From the NCBI RefSeq assembly GCF_030167915.1, contig NZ_JARGNB010000003.1, positions 186,001-250,000 of the forward strand: a stretch of DNA of 64,000 nt, written 5' to 3'. Under the pieces are notes generated by a model. It was not told the DNA's origin. It did no database searches and saw nothing but the letters and a program-made list of their open reading frames with translations. The position numbers were made by a program, and so were the translations under genes. This stretch comes from Aquabacterium humicola. Its GTDB lineage: Bacteria; Pseudomonadota; Gammaproteobacteria; Burkholderiales; Burkholderiaceae_C. This document shows, piece after piece, positions 10,140 through 18,107 of this stretch; the stretch's first letter is position 1, and each line of letters starts with the position of its first letter.

Positions 10140-11255
10140 ATGAAGACAGCCCCCAGCGCCACCCTCGATCCCGGCGCCTGGCGCGTGCGCGGCCAGACGC
10201 TGTTCCCCGGCGTGCTCGCCAGCATCGTCGTCGCCGCGGCGGCCACCTTCCTGTCGCAGCACTACGGCGCGCCGGTGATGCTGTTCGCGCTGCTGCTCGG
10301 GCTGGCGATGAACTTCCTGTCGCAGTCGCCAGCGGCCCTGCGGGCCGGTCCGCTCGAGGAGGACCAGCCGCCCCGGGGCGGCCCGGCGGCGGCCGACGCG
10401 CCCTGTGCCGCCGGCATCGAGTTCACCGCCCGCACCGTGCTGCGGATCGGCGTCGCGTTGCTGGGCCTGCGCATCACGCTGGCGCAGATCGCCGAGCTGG
10501 GCGTGACGCCGGTGAGCATCGTGCTCGTCTCGGTCGTGCTGACGATCGGGCTGTCGATGCTGGCCGCGCGCGCGCTCGGCTTCAACACGCTGTTCGGGCT
10601 GCTCAGCGGCGGTGCCACCGCGATCTGCGGCGCCAGCGCGGCGATGGCGCTGGCCGCCGCGCTGCCCGCCCATCCGCAGAAGGAGCGCGCGACGCTGTTC
10701 ACCGTGGTGGGCGTGTCGGCGCTGTCGACGCTGGCGATGATCGTCTACCCGATGGTCGTGCGCGCCTTCGGCCTGGACGAGCGCGCGGCCGGCGTGTTCC
10801 TCGGCGGCACCATCCATGACGTCGCGCAGGTGGTCGGCGCGGGCTACAGCCTGTCGCACCAGACCGGCGACGTCGCCACCTTCGTCAAGCTGATGCGGGT
10901 GGCGATGCTGCTGCCGGTGATCGTCTTCGCGGTGCTGCTGACGCAGCGGCAGAGCCCGGCCGACGCTGCCGGCAATGCGGCTGCCGCCGGCCCGCGACCG
11001 CCGCTGCTGCCGGGCTTCGTCGTCGGCTTCGCGGTGCTGGTCGGCGTGGCCAGCACCGGCTGGCTGCCGCCGGCGGTCACCGCGTTCGGCAACGACGTCT
11101 CGCGCTGGTGCCTCGTGGCCGCCATCGCCGCGATCGGCATGAAGACCCAGTTGAAGGACCTGGCGACCGTCGGCTTCAAGCCGGTGGCGCTGATGCTCGG
11201 CGAGACGGTGTTTCTCGCCCTGCTCGTGCTGGCGCTCGTGCGCTGGCTGCCGTGA
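10140..11255 (+). CDS. YeiH/UPF0324-family membrane protein, putative sulfate exporter
   Basis: 371 residues with about ten hydrophobic segments. The family signatures [25 protein letters not shown] and [20 protein letters not shown] are present. The family is called putative sulfate exporter, on limited evidence. Together with a TauD-like dioxygenase upstream, which in some pathways releases sulfite, it raises the possibility that the substrate is an organosulfonate; this is only an inference. The start MKTAPS is preferred to an upstream TTG. Confidence 0.88.
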   Translation: MKTAPSATLDPGAWRVRGQTLFPGVLASIVVAAAATFLSQHYGAPVMLFALLLGLAMNFLSQSPAALRAGPLEEDQPPRGGPAAADAPCAAGIEFTARTVLRIGVALLGLRITLAQIAELGVTPVSIVLVSVVLTIGLSMLAARALGFNTLFGLLSGGATAICGASAAMALAAALPAHPQKERATLFTVVGVSALSTLAMIVYPMVVRAFGLDERAAGVFLGGTIHDVAQVVGAGYSLSHQTGDVATFVKLMRVAMLLPVIVFAVLLTQRQSPADAAGNAAAAGPRPPLLPGFVVGFAVLVGVASTGWLPPAVTAFGNDVSRWCLVAAIAAIGMKTQLKDLATVGFKPVALMLGETVFLALLVLALVRWLP

Positions 11256-11284
11256 TCCCCTCCTTTCCCGCCAGGAAGGCTTGC

Positions 11285-12292
11285 ATGAACCCCAATGACT
11301 CCGTCCGCACCCGGCGCCGGCTGGCCTTCGCCGCCGCGCTGGCCACCGCCTGCAGCACGCTGCTGCCGCTGCCCGCCGCGGCACAGAGCCCGAAGTGGCC
11401 CGACAAGCCGGTGCGCCTGCTCGTCGCCGGCCCGCCCGGCGGCTCGGCCGACATCCTGGCGCGGCTGCTGGCCGACCACCTGGCCCGGGACATCGGCCAG
11501 CCGGTGATCGTCGAGCCCAAGCCCGGCGCCGGCGGCATCCTGGCCGTCAACGAGCTGAGCCAGTCGCCACGCGACGGCCACACGCTGCTGGTGGCGGTGA
11601 ACTCGCTCGTCAGCGAGATCCCGCACATCGTGAAGAGCAAGCTCGACATGGCGAAGGAGCTCGTGCCCTTGGCTGAGCTGGCACGCGGTGGCCTGGTGCT
11701 GGTGGGCCACCCCGCGGTGCCGGCGAAGACGCTGCCCGAGCTGATCGCCTACGCGAAGACGAAACCCGGGCAGCTGAACGTGGCGTCGTACACCGCCGGC
11801 ACGCTGTCGCACCTGATCGGCCTGCAGCTGAACAAGGCCGCGCAGATCGAGCTGGTGCACGTCGGCTACAAGGGCTCGACGCCGGCGCTGCAGGACGTGA
11901 TGGGCGGCCACGTGCCGCTGATGTTCGACGGCGTCGCCACCTCGCTGCCGCTGCTCAAGGGCGGCCGCATCAAGGCCTTCGCCGTCAGCACGCCGAAGCG
12001 GCTGGCGCTGCTGCCGGACGTGCCGACCTTCGCCGAGCTGGGCTATCCGCAGCTGGAGGCGGTGGCCTGGATGGGCCTGTGGAGCAAGCCGGACGTGCCC
12101 GCCGCGCTGCAGCAGCGGGTGCGCGAGGCGACGCTGAAGGCGCTGGCGCAGCCGGGCGTGAAGGAGCGGCTCGCGGAGGTGGGCTTCGAGCCGGGCCAGC
12201 CGCGCAGCGTCGACGAGATGGGCAAGGCGCTGCGCGCGGACTACGAGCGGGTGGGCGCCTTGTTGAAGTCGATCGACTTCAAGCCGGAGTAG
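11285..12292 (+). CDS. Bug-family (TctC-like) periplasmic solute receptor
   Basis: 335 residues. A signal peptide with twin arginines (RTRRRLAFAAALATA, cleavage probably after PAAAQS) precedes the mature domain that begins WPDKPVRLLVAGPPGGSADILAR, the characteristic Bug opening. Bug receptors bind carboxylates and similar ligands in the periplasm and are greatly expanded in Betaproteobacteria. No TctA/TctB transporter genes are adjacent, so it either serves a distant transporter or a signalling role. AGGAAGG precedes ATG by 6 bp. It is the last gene of the plus-strand catabolic run. Confidence 0.93.
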   Translation: MNPNDSVRTRRRLAFAAALATACSTLLPLPAAAQSPKWPDKPVRLLVAGPPGGSADILARLLADHLARDIGQPVIVEPKPGAGGILAVNELSQSPRDGHTLLVAVNSLVSEIPHIVKSKLDMAKELVPLAELARGGLVLVGHPAVPAKTLPELIAYAKTKPGQLNVASYTAGTLSHLIGLQLNKAAQIELVHVGYKGSTPALQDVMGGHVPLMFDGVATSLPLLKGGRIKAFAVSTPKRLALLPDVPTFAELGYPQLEAVAWMGLWSKPDVPAALQQRVREATLKALAQPGVKERLAEVGFEPGQPRSVDEMGKALRADYERVGALLKSIDFKPE

Positions 12293-12296
12293 CCGC

Positions 12297-13100
12297 TCAG
12301 CCCGTGAACCGGTAGTAGTTGAAGTTGTCCTTGCCCACCTTGTGCACGGTGCGGCGCTGGATGCGGCCCCAGTCGGTATTGCCGTCGATGGTGGTCAGGG
12401 CCGGCGCGGCGCCGGTGCCGATCTCCTCGATCAGGAAGTGGTGGTTCTGCGTGGCGACGCAGCCGATGTCGGCCGGCTTCATGTTGGCGACGAACTGCGG
12501 GCTCCAGCTCGACATCTTGATCGGCCCCACCGGCCCGCCGATGCCGAGGTCCCAGCGCACCAGCGCGCCGGCCTTGCGGTAGCAGTAGACGGCGAAGATG
12601 CCGCACCAGCTCTTCTCCTGGCTGGTCAGGCCGATCCACGGCTTCCAGTGCCAGTCGCCGGTGCCGCCCTTGCGGAAGTTGGCCTCGGTCAGCGACACGT
12701 CCGCGGCGAAGCGGAACATCTCGATCAGGAAGTCGAGGCCACGCGGCCGGCCGGCGACGCGCTGCGAGAAGTCCACCGCGCCGAGGTGCTGGTTGGCGAT
12801 GGTGAGCACCAGCGGGCGCAGCACGTCGAAGCCGCTGGCGGGCAGGCCGGGCAGCGGCGGCACGCCACCCTGGGCCACCTGCTGCAGCAGCTTCAGCAGC
12901 ATCTCCCAGGTCATCGGGCCGACGACGCCGTCCGGCGCGAGCCGGTTGGCCTGCTGGAACTCGACGACCCGGCTGCGGGTCTTGGCGCCGAACTGGCCGT
13001 CCGGCACCAGCCTGGCGAGCTGGCTGGCCAGCTTGTTCAGGCCTTCCTGAAGCTGGGTGACGGCCGGACCCATGGAGCCGAACATGAGGGTGGCGGGCAT
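12297..13100 (-). CDS. Peptidoglycan-binding protein with CHAP-like amidase domain
   Basis: 267 residues. Residues ~5-70 are a PG_binding_1 repeat (GPAVTQLQEGLNKLA, DGQFGAKTRSRVVEFQQANRL, DGVVGPMTWEML). The C-terminal half has a CHAP-like arrangement: cysteine in KSWCGIFAVYCYRKAG, histidines in ATQNHHFLIEE and an Asn/Asp segment in TIDGNTDWG. It may cleave cell-wall peptides or amides. No signal peptide is evident, so export could be through a phage-like or type VI route, or the protein may act on lysis. A perfect AGGAGG sits 7 bp before the chosen ATG. It converges on the Bug gene with a 4-bp gap. Confidence 0.8.
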   Translation of the reverse strand: MPATLMFGSMGPAVTQLQEGLNKLASQLARLVPDGQFGAKTRSRVVEFQQANRLAPDGVVGPMTWEMLLKLLQQVAQGGVPPLPGLPASGFDVLRPLVLTIANQHLGAVDFSQRVAGRPRGLDFLIEMFRFAADVSLTEANFRKGGTGDWHWKPWIGLTSQEKSWCGIFAVYCYRKAGALVRWDLGIGGPVGPIKMSSWSPQFVANMKPADIGCVATQNHHFLIEEIGTGAAPALTTIDGNTDWGRIQRRTVHKVGKDNFNYYRFTG

Positions 13101-13306
13101 GGACACCTCCTGGCTGGGAACGCGATGCACACGATGCTAGGCGGCGTCCGTATCACCCTCGTATCAGGGCTGTTTCATTCACTGTGCGAGCGCGCGGGCC
13201 GGTGCGAGGGCAGGACTTTGGACCCGCTGATTCCCCGGCTTGTGGTACTTCGGCAGGACCGTACGCCGTGCCATGCTCGACGGCATCGCACTTGGGAGAG
13301 GTCTTG

Positions 13307-13924
13307 ATGCACGACGTGCTGATCCTGCTGTCGCTGTTCGTCATCGACAGCCTGGCCATCGTCAGCCCGGGTCCGAACATCCTGCTGGTCGTGCATGCGG
13401 CGGCCGAGCAGGACCGGCGCGGCGCGCTGCTGATCGCGCTGGGCCTGGCGGCCGCCGGCGCGCTGTGGGCGCTGATCGCCGTCAGCGGCCTGACGACGAT
13501 CTTCGAGGTGCTGCCGTCGCTGCAGACGGCCATCCGCATCGCCGGCGCGGCCTACCTGCTCTACATCGCGGTGCGCCTGTGGCGCTCGCACAGCGGGCCG
13601 CCTTCAGAGGTCGCCACGGCGCCGGCGCCGCCGCGGCCGGCCCGCAAGGCGTTGCTGCAAGGGCTCTTGACCAGCCTGCTGAACCCCAAGTCGCTGGCCT
13701 ACTTCGCCAGCATCTTCGTGCTGCTGGTGCCGGCCGATGCGAGCCCGTCGCTGCGCATCGCGGCGGTGGTGCTGGTGTTCGTCGATGCGCTGCTGTGGTA
13801 CGGCCTGGCCGCGTGGCTGTTCTCGACGCCGCGCGTGATCCGCGGTTACCTGGCGCTGCGGCGGCCGATCGACCGCGCTTGCGCCACCCTGATGGCGGCG
13901 TTCGGCGTCAAGCTGATGTTGTGA
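13307..13924 (+). CDS. LysE-family amino-acid exporter
   Basis: 205 residues with about six membrane segments. The N-terminal signature IVSPGPNILLVVHAAAEQDRRGALLIALG and the central LLTSLLNPKSLAYFASIF are the standard LysE/RhtB motifs. The protein probably exports an amino acid or derivative across the inner membrane. Its last 17 bp overlap the 3' end of the convergent MocR regulator gene; such exporter/MocR neighbours often belong to one control circuit. GGGAGAG lies about 7 bp before ATG. Confidence 0.92.
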   Translation: MHDVLILLSLFVIDSLAIVSPGPNILLVVHAAAEQDRRGALLIALGLAAAGALWALIAVSGLTTIFEVLPSLQTAIRIAGAAYLLYIAVRLWRSHSGPPSEVATAPAPPRPARKALLQGLLTSLLNPKSLAYFASIFVLLVPADASPSLRIAAVVLVFVDALLWYGLAAWLFSTPRVIRGYLALRRPIDRACATLMAAFGVKLML

Positions 13925-15347
13925 GCTTCGCGAGCGCGCGGATGCCGGCGGCGACCTGCTCGTCGCCGATCAGCCCGAGCCCGAAGGTCAGCCCGTTGTA
14001 GCGCGGGCGGCGCCGGCCGCTGCGGTCGAGCGGCTCGACCGCGATGCCCGCGGCCGCGGCGCGCTGCGCGATGATCCCGGCCTCGAGCGGGGGCGCCAGC
14101 ATCGCGCTCACATGCAGCCCGGCCGCCGACGGCAGCGGCATCAGCAGGCCGCCGGCGTGCTGCTCGATCGCGCGCAGCAGGCTGTCGCGCCGCGCCTCGT
14201 AGACGCGCCGCATGCGGCGCACGTGGCGCCCGAGATGCCCTTCGCGGATGAAGGCCGCCAGCGTCAGCTGGCTCAGCAGGGCGGGCGCACCCTGGGTGGC
14301 GTGCAGGATCGCGGCCAGGCGCTCGCGCGCCCAGGCCGGCGCCACGACGAAGCCGACGCGCAGCGCCGGAAACAGCACCTTCGAGAAGGTGCCGACGTAG
14401 AACACCGCGCCGCGGTCGTCGAGCGAATGCAGCGCATCGAGCGGGCGCCCGCCGAAGCGGAACTCGCCGTCGTAGTCGTCCTCGATGATGGCCGCACGAT
14501 GCTGCCGCGCGAACGCGAGCAGCTGCGTGCGGCGACCCAGCGACATCGCGGTGCCGACCGGGAACTGGTGCGACGGCGTCACGCAGACCACCGTTGCCGA
14601 CGCCGGCAGGCGGTCGATGCGCAGCCCCTCGTCGTCGAGCGGCGTGCGGTGCAGCCGGGCGCCGCGGAAGGCCATCGCCGCCTGCAGCGGCGGGTAGCCC
14701 GGGTCCTCGACGGCGACCACGGTCTGCTGCGGCAGCACCAGCAGGTCGGCCAGCAGCGAGAACGCGTGCTGCGCGCCGGAGGTGATCACCACGTCGTCGG
14801 CACCGCAGGCCACCGCCCGCGACGCCGAGACATGGGCGGCGATCGCTTCGCGCAGCGCGGGCTCGCCGGCGGGGTCGGTGTAGGCCCTCGGCGTGCGCGC
14901 GAAGTCGCGCTGCGCGCGAACGCCGAGGCGGCGCCACACGTCCCACGGCAGCTGCGAGTGGTCCGGCAGGCCGACGCGGAAATCGAAGCGCGGCCCGGCG
15001 GACATCGCTTCGCCCGCCCACGGCGCGACCGCGCGCCAGGCTTGCGGCAGCGCGCCCAGCGACGGACTGCGCCCGGGGTCCCCCGCCGCCCGCGGCGCCG
15101 GCGTGCGTGGCGCCACGAAGGTGCCCGCACGCCGGCGCGACACCAGGTAACCCTCGCTGGTCAGGTGCTCGTAGGCGGCGACCACCGTGTTGCGGGACAC
15201 GCCGAGCGATGCCGCGAGCTCGCGCGTGGTGGGCAGCCGCACGTCGCCGGCCAGGCGGCCGTCGAGGATCGCGGCGCGGATCTGCCGATGCAGCGCGGCG
15301 ATGCGGCCGCGCGAGCCGGCTGCGGGCACGTCGATGTGGAGCGCCAT
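13908..15347 (-). CDS. MocR/PdxR-type GntR regulator with aminotransferase domain
   Basis: 479 residues. The N-terminal winged helix (LHRQIRAAILDGRLAG, LPTTRELAASLGVSRNTVVAAYEHL) is GntR-type. The remainder is a fold-type I aminotransferase domain with YTDPAGEPALREAIA, ITSGAQHAF, and the PLP lysine in YVGTFSKVLFPALRVGF. MocR proteins use PLP as an effector cofactor and control amino-acid, GABA, taurine or vitamin B6 genes. The start MALHIDV is chosen because the winged helix begins directly after it. Convergent overlap with lysE suggests the exporter is a candidate target. Confidence 0.93.
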   Translation of the reverse strand: MALHIDVPAAGSRGRIAALHRQIRAAILDGRLAGDVRLPTTRELAASLGVSRNTVVAAYEHLTSEGYLVSRRRAGTFVAPRTPAPRAAGDPGRSPSLGALPQAWRAVAPWAGEAMSAGPRFDFRVGLPDHSQLPWDVWRRLGVRAQRDFARTPRAYTDPAGEPALREAIAAHVSASRAVACGADDVVITSGAQHAFSLLADLLVLPQQTVVAVEDPGYPPLQAAMAFRGARLHRTPLDDEGLRIDRLPASATVVCVTPSHQFPVGTAMSLGRRTQLLAFARQHRAAIIEDDYDGEFRFGGRPLDALHSLDDRGAVFYVGTFSKVLFPALRVGFVVAPAWARERLAAILHATQGAPALLSQLTLAAFIREGHLGRHVRRMRRVYEARRDSLLRAIEQHAGGLLMPLPSAAGLHVSAMLAPPLEAGIIAQRAAAAGIAVEPLDRSGRRRPRYNGLTFGLGLIGDEQVAAGIRALAKLTTSA

Positions 15348-15483
15348 GCGATGCTGGTCTGGTTGATCGGGTGCATTGTGTGCTTTCAGCGGGGCCACGA
15401 GGCGGCCGACGTGGCTCTTCGCCGCGGCGGAAGCGGCCTGCCGCACGATGCCCATCGAGCGGGCGACGAACGGGCCGGCGGAG

Positions 15484-16422
15484 CTATGGGGCGGGGTGGT
15501 TCAGCGCCGAGGGCGGGTTTGGCCACCAGGGGTCGGCCGTGCCGTCGCCGAAGCGCGAGGCCAGCGCGTCGAGCAGCACGCGTACCTTGGGTGATACGAA
15601 GCGGCGGTGCGGATAGACCGCGAACACGCCGAAGGCCGGCAATGTCCAGTCGGTCAGCAGCGGCTCGACCACGCCGTCGGCCAGGTCCGGCGCGACGAGG
15701 AAGCTCGGCACCACCGCGAGCCCGAGGCCGCGGCGCAGCGCGATGCGGATCGCGTCGCCGTCGTTGCACAGCAAGGTCGGCGTGAAGTGCACGCGGCGTT
15801 CCTCGCCGTCGCGGCGGAACGGCAGCTCGAGCATCGGCCGCGGCTCGGTGAAGACGAGGAAACGGTGCGCCGACAGTTCGTCCGGATGCGCGGGCCGGCC
15901 CTGCGCGCGCAGGTAGGCCGCGGCGCCGAACACCGCCAGGCGCGTGCGCGCGATCTGCCGCGCGACGTAGCGGCCGTCCAGCGCATGCGCCGCGCGCACC
16001 GCGAGGTCCACGCCCTCCTCGACGAGGTCGACCACGCGGTTCGACAGGCGCAGGTCGACGATCAGCGCGGGATTGGCCGCCATCACGTCGGCGACCACCG
16101 GCATCAGGCTCTCGCGGAAGTCCAGCGGGGCCGTCACGCGCAGCGTGCCGGCGGGCTGTCGGGCGAGTTCCGCCAGCGATGCATCGGCGTCTTCGAGCGC
16201 CTGCAGCGCCTCGATGCAGCGTTCGAGGTAGATGCGGCCGGCCTCGGTGAGCGCGACGCGGCGCGTCGTGCGGTCGAGCAGCCGCGTGCCGACGGCGGCT
16301 TCGAGCGCGCTCACCGCTTTCGTGACGGCGGCGGCGGACAGCTGCATCTCGCGCGCGGCGGCCGCGAAGCCCAGGTGCTGGGCGACACGGACGAACACCT
16401 GCATCGAGTGCACCCGGTCCAT
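15484..16422 (-). CDS. LysR-family transcriptional regulator
   Basis: 312 residues. The N-terminal winged helix-turn-helix is clear (FVRVAQHLGFAAAAREMQLSAAAVTKAVSALEAAVGTRLLDRTTRRVALTEAG spans residues ~10-62). An effector-binding domain follows. It belongs to the CrgA/DhcR-like subgroup judged by GTLRVTAPLDF and the R-x-L-x-V-F-G-A pattern. It is divergent from the flavoprotein gene at 16535, which is the obvious candidate target; autorepression is expected for the family. Confidence 0.93.
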   Translation of the reverse strand: MDRVHSMQVFVRVAQHLGFAAAAREMQLSAAAVTKAVSALEAAVGTRLLDRTTRRVALTEAGRIYLERCIEALQALEDADASLAELARQPAGTLRVTAPLDFRESLMPVVADVMAANPALIVDLRLSNRVVDLVEEGVDLAVRAAHALDGRYVARQIARTRLAVFGAAAYLRAQGRPAHPDELSAHRFLVFTEPRPMLELPFRRDGEERRVHFTPTLLCNDGDAIRIALRRGLGLAVVPSFLVAPDLADGVVEPLLTDWTLPAFGVFAVYPHRRFVSPKVRVLLDALASRFGDGTADPWWPNPPSALNHPAP

Positions 16423-16440
16423 CGCGGCATCGTGCCATTC

Positions 16441-16455
16441 TTTCCCGCGCGGAAA
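16441..16455. promoter_or_regulatory. Candidate LysR operator in divergent promoter
   Basis: The dyad TTTCC-N5-GGAAA lies 18 bp upstream of the lysR start and fits the T-N11-A form preferred by LysR proteins. A perfect 18-bp G+C palindrome (GGCGCGGCG and its complement) lies at 16484-16501, closer to the flavoprotein gene. Together they could be the recognition and activation sites of the divergent promoter. Confidence 0.45.
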
Positions 16456-16534
16456 CAGCCCATTTCGCCTGTGACGGATTCCCGGCGCGGCGCGCCGCGC
16501 CTAGCCTGTGCGCGCCGGTTTGCAAGGAGCTGCC

Positions 16535-17728
16535 ATGAACTGGGATGCCATCGTCGTCGGCGCGCGCTGCGCCGGCGCCCCCACCGCGATGCTGCTCGCG
16601 CGCCTCGGATGGCGCGTGCTGCTGGTCGATCGTGCGAGCTTCCCGAGCGACACCATCTCGACGCACGTGATCCATCCGCGTGGTGTCGCGGCGCTGGCGC
16701 GCTGGGGCCTGCGCGACGCGCTCGCCGCCAGCGGGTGCCCGCCGATCGCCACGTACGCCTTCGACTTCGGCCCGGTGACGATCGAAGGCACGCCGGGCAC
16801 CGATGCATCGCCGGTGGCCTTCTGTGCGCGCCGCACCGTGCTCGACAAGCTGCTCGTCGACGCCGCCGTCGCGGCCGGCGCGACGCTGCGCGAGGGCTTC
16901 ACCGTCGACGCGCTGCTGTGGCAGGACGGCCGCGTGGTCGGCGTGCGCGGCCACGAATCTCAGGGGGCTGAAGTCAGCGAGACCGCGCGCATCGTCATCG
17001 GCGCCGACGGCCGCCACTCGGTCATCGCCGCCCAGGTCGAGGCGCCGCGGTACAACGAGCGCCCGCCGCTGCTGTGCGGCTACTACGCCTACTGGAGCGG
17101 CCTGCCGATGCGCGGCCGCTTCGAGACGACGATCCGCCCGCAGCGCGGTTTTGCCGCCGCGCCGACGCACGACGGGCAGACACTGGTCATCGCCGGCTGG
17201 CCGCGCGCGGAGTTCGAGGCGAACAAGGCCGACCTGGAACGCCACTACCTCGCGACGCTGGCGCTGTCGCCGGCATTCGCCGCACGGCTTGGCGGCGCGC
17301 GCCGCGAGAGCCGCATCGCCGGTGCCTCGGTCGAGAACTTCTTCCGCCGGCCCTGGGGTCCGGGCTGGGTGCTGGTCGGCGACGCCGGCTACACCAAGGA
17401 CCCGATCACCGCCCAGGGCATCAGCGACGCCTTCGTCGACGCCGAGCGCGTGGCCGCGGCGTTGGACGAGGCCCTCGCGGGTCGCCGCGACGTCGACGAG
17501 GCGATGGCCGCGTCCACCGCGCAGCGCGACGAGTCATCGCTGCCGATGTACGAGATGACCTGCGAGCTCGCGACGCTGGCACCGCCGCCGCCGCCGATGC
17601 AGGCGCTGCTCGGCGCGATCGCCGGCCAGCGCGAGGCGATGGACGGCTTCGTGCGCATGAACGCCGGCACGATCCCGCCGGCGGCCTTCTTCGGGGCGGT
17701 GGCGACGGCGGGGGCGGTACCGGCGTAG
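16535..17728 (+). CDS. FAD-dependent oxidoreductase/monooxygenase (geranylgeranyl reductase-like)
   Basis: 397 residues. The N-terminal dinucleotide-binding fold is DAIVVGARCAGAPTAMLLARLGWRVLLVDR. The second FAD motif is VLVGDAGYTKDPITAQGISDAFVDA, the GD motif of group A flavin hydroxylases and geranylgeranyl reductases. The family hydroxylates aromatics or reduces isoprenoids; the substrate is not predictable here. AAGGAG is 6 bp before ATG. It is divergent from and probably controlled by the LysR at 15484-16422. Confidence 0.88.
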   Translation: MNWDAIVVGARCAGAPTAMLLARLGWRVLLVDRASFPSDTISTHVIHPRGVAALARWGLRDALAASGCPPIATYAFDFGPVTIEGTPGTDASPVAFCARRTVLDKLLVDAAVAAGATLREGFTVDALLWQDGRVVGVRGHESQGAEVSETARIVIGADGRHSVIAAQVEAPRYNERPPLLCGYYAYWSGLPMRGRFETTIRPQRGFAAAPTHDGQTLVIAGWPRAEFEANKADLERHYLATLALSPAFAARLGGARRESRIAGASVENFFRRPWGPGWVLVGDAGYTKDPITAQGISDAFVDAERVAAALDEALAGRRDVDEAMAASTAQRDESSLPMYEMTCELATLAPPPPPMQALLGAIAGQREAMDGFVRMNAGTIPPAAFFGAVATAGAVPA

Positions 17729-17769
17729 GCCCGACCCCGGCGTGCGCCGTGGGCCCGCATGCGGCGCGG

Positions 17770-17802
17770 GGAACGCCGGTGGAACGCGGCCCTCTGCACA
17801 GT
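17770..17802 (+). promoter_or_regulatory. Candidate activator site D: direct repeat plus CACAGT
   Basis: The heptamer GGAACGC occurs exactly twice with an 11-bp period (17770 and 17781) and is followed 9 bp later by TGCACAGT. The layout matches sites at 39207, 43297 and 50831, with one small spacing change. It lies 41 bp upstream of the small secreted peptide gene. An inverted repeat ACGGAC-N5-GTCCGT follows at 17810-17826. Confidence 0.45.
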
Positions 17803-17842
17803 GCGCTGCACGGACAGGACGTCCGTCCACGTTGGAGCCACC

Positions 17843-18058
17843 ATGCATATCGCCGCTCGCCCCCTCTCGCTGCTCATCGCGCTCGCTCTGGTCTCGTTCG
17901 CGCTCGGGGCCGTCACCACGTCGACCTTGTCCACCGCGCCGGCGACGCCGAGGGCCGTGGCGCCGGCCTTCCCGTCCGGCAACGCCGACCCGTCGCTGCC
18001 ATCGGCCTCGACGGTCGGATTGCCGACAGGCGAGCCGACCGCCGCGCCGACGTTCTGA
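17843..18058 (+). CDS. Small exported peptide, unknown function
   Basis: 71 residues. The first ~25 form a signal peptide or anchor (LSLLIALALVSFALGAVTTS). The remainder is a low-complexity Ala/Pro/Ser/Thr segment ending PTGEPTAAPTF, without cysteines. TTGGAGCC precedes ATG. It lies between the flavoprotein and the large cyclase/ATPase gene, which starts 49 bp later, so the two may share the promoter with direct-repeat site D. No family is recognised; a role as secreted or membrane-tethered peptide is only inferred from composition. Confidence 0.55.
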   Translation: MHIAARPLSLLIALALVSFALGAVTTSTLSTAPATPRAVAPAFPSGNADPSLPSASTVGLPTGEPTAAPTF

Positions 18059-18107
18059 AACCGGTCGCACCGCCGTTCGGACAACGGCGTTGGTATCCTG
18101 CCAGCCG

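Noticed and set aside
13101-13306. A direct-repeat site upstream of the peptidoglycan-binding gene
   Set aside because: Only one CGGACGC-like heptamer is present on the minus strand, without a partner.
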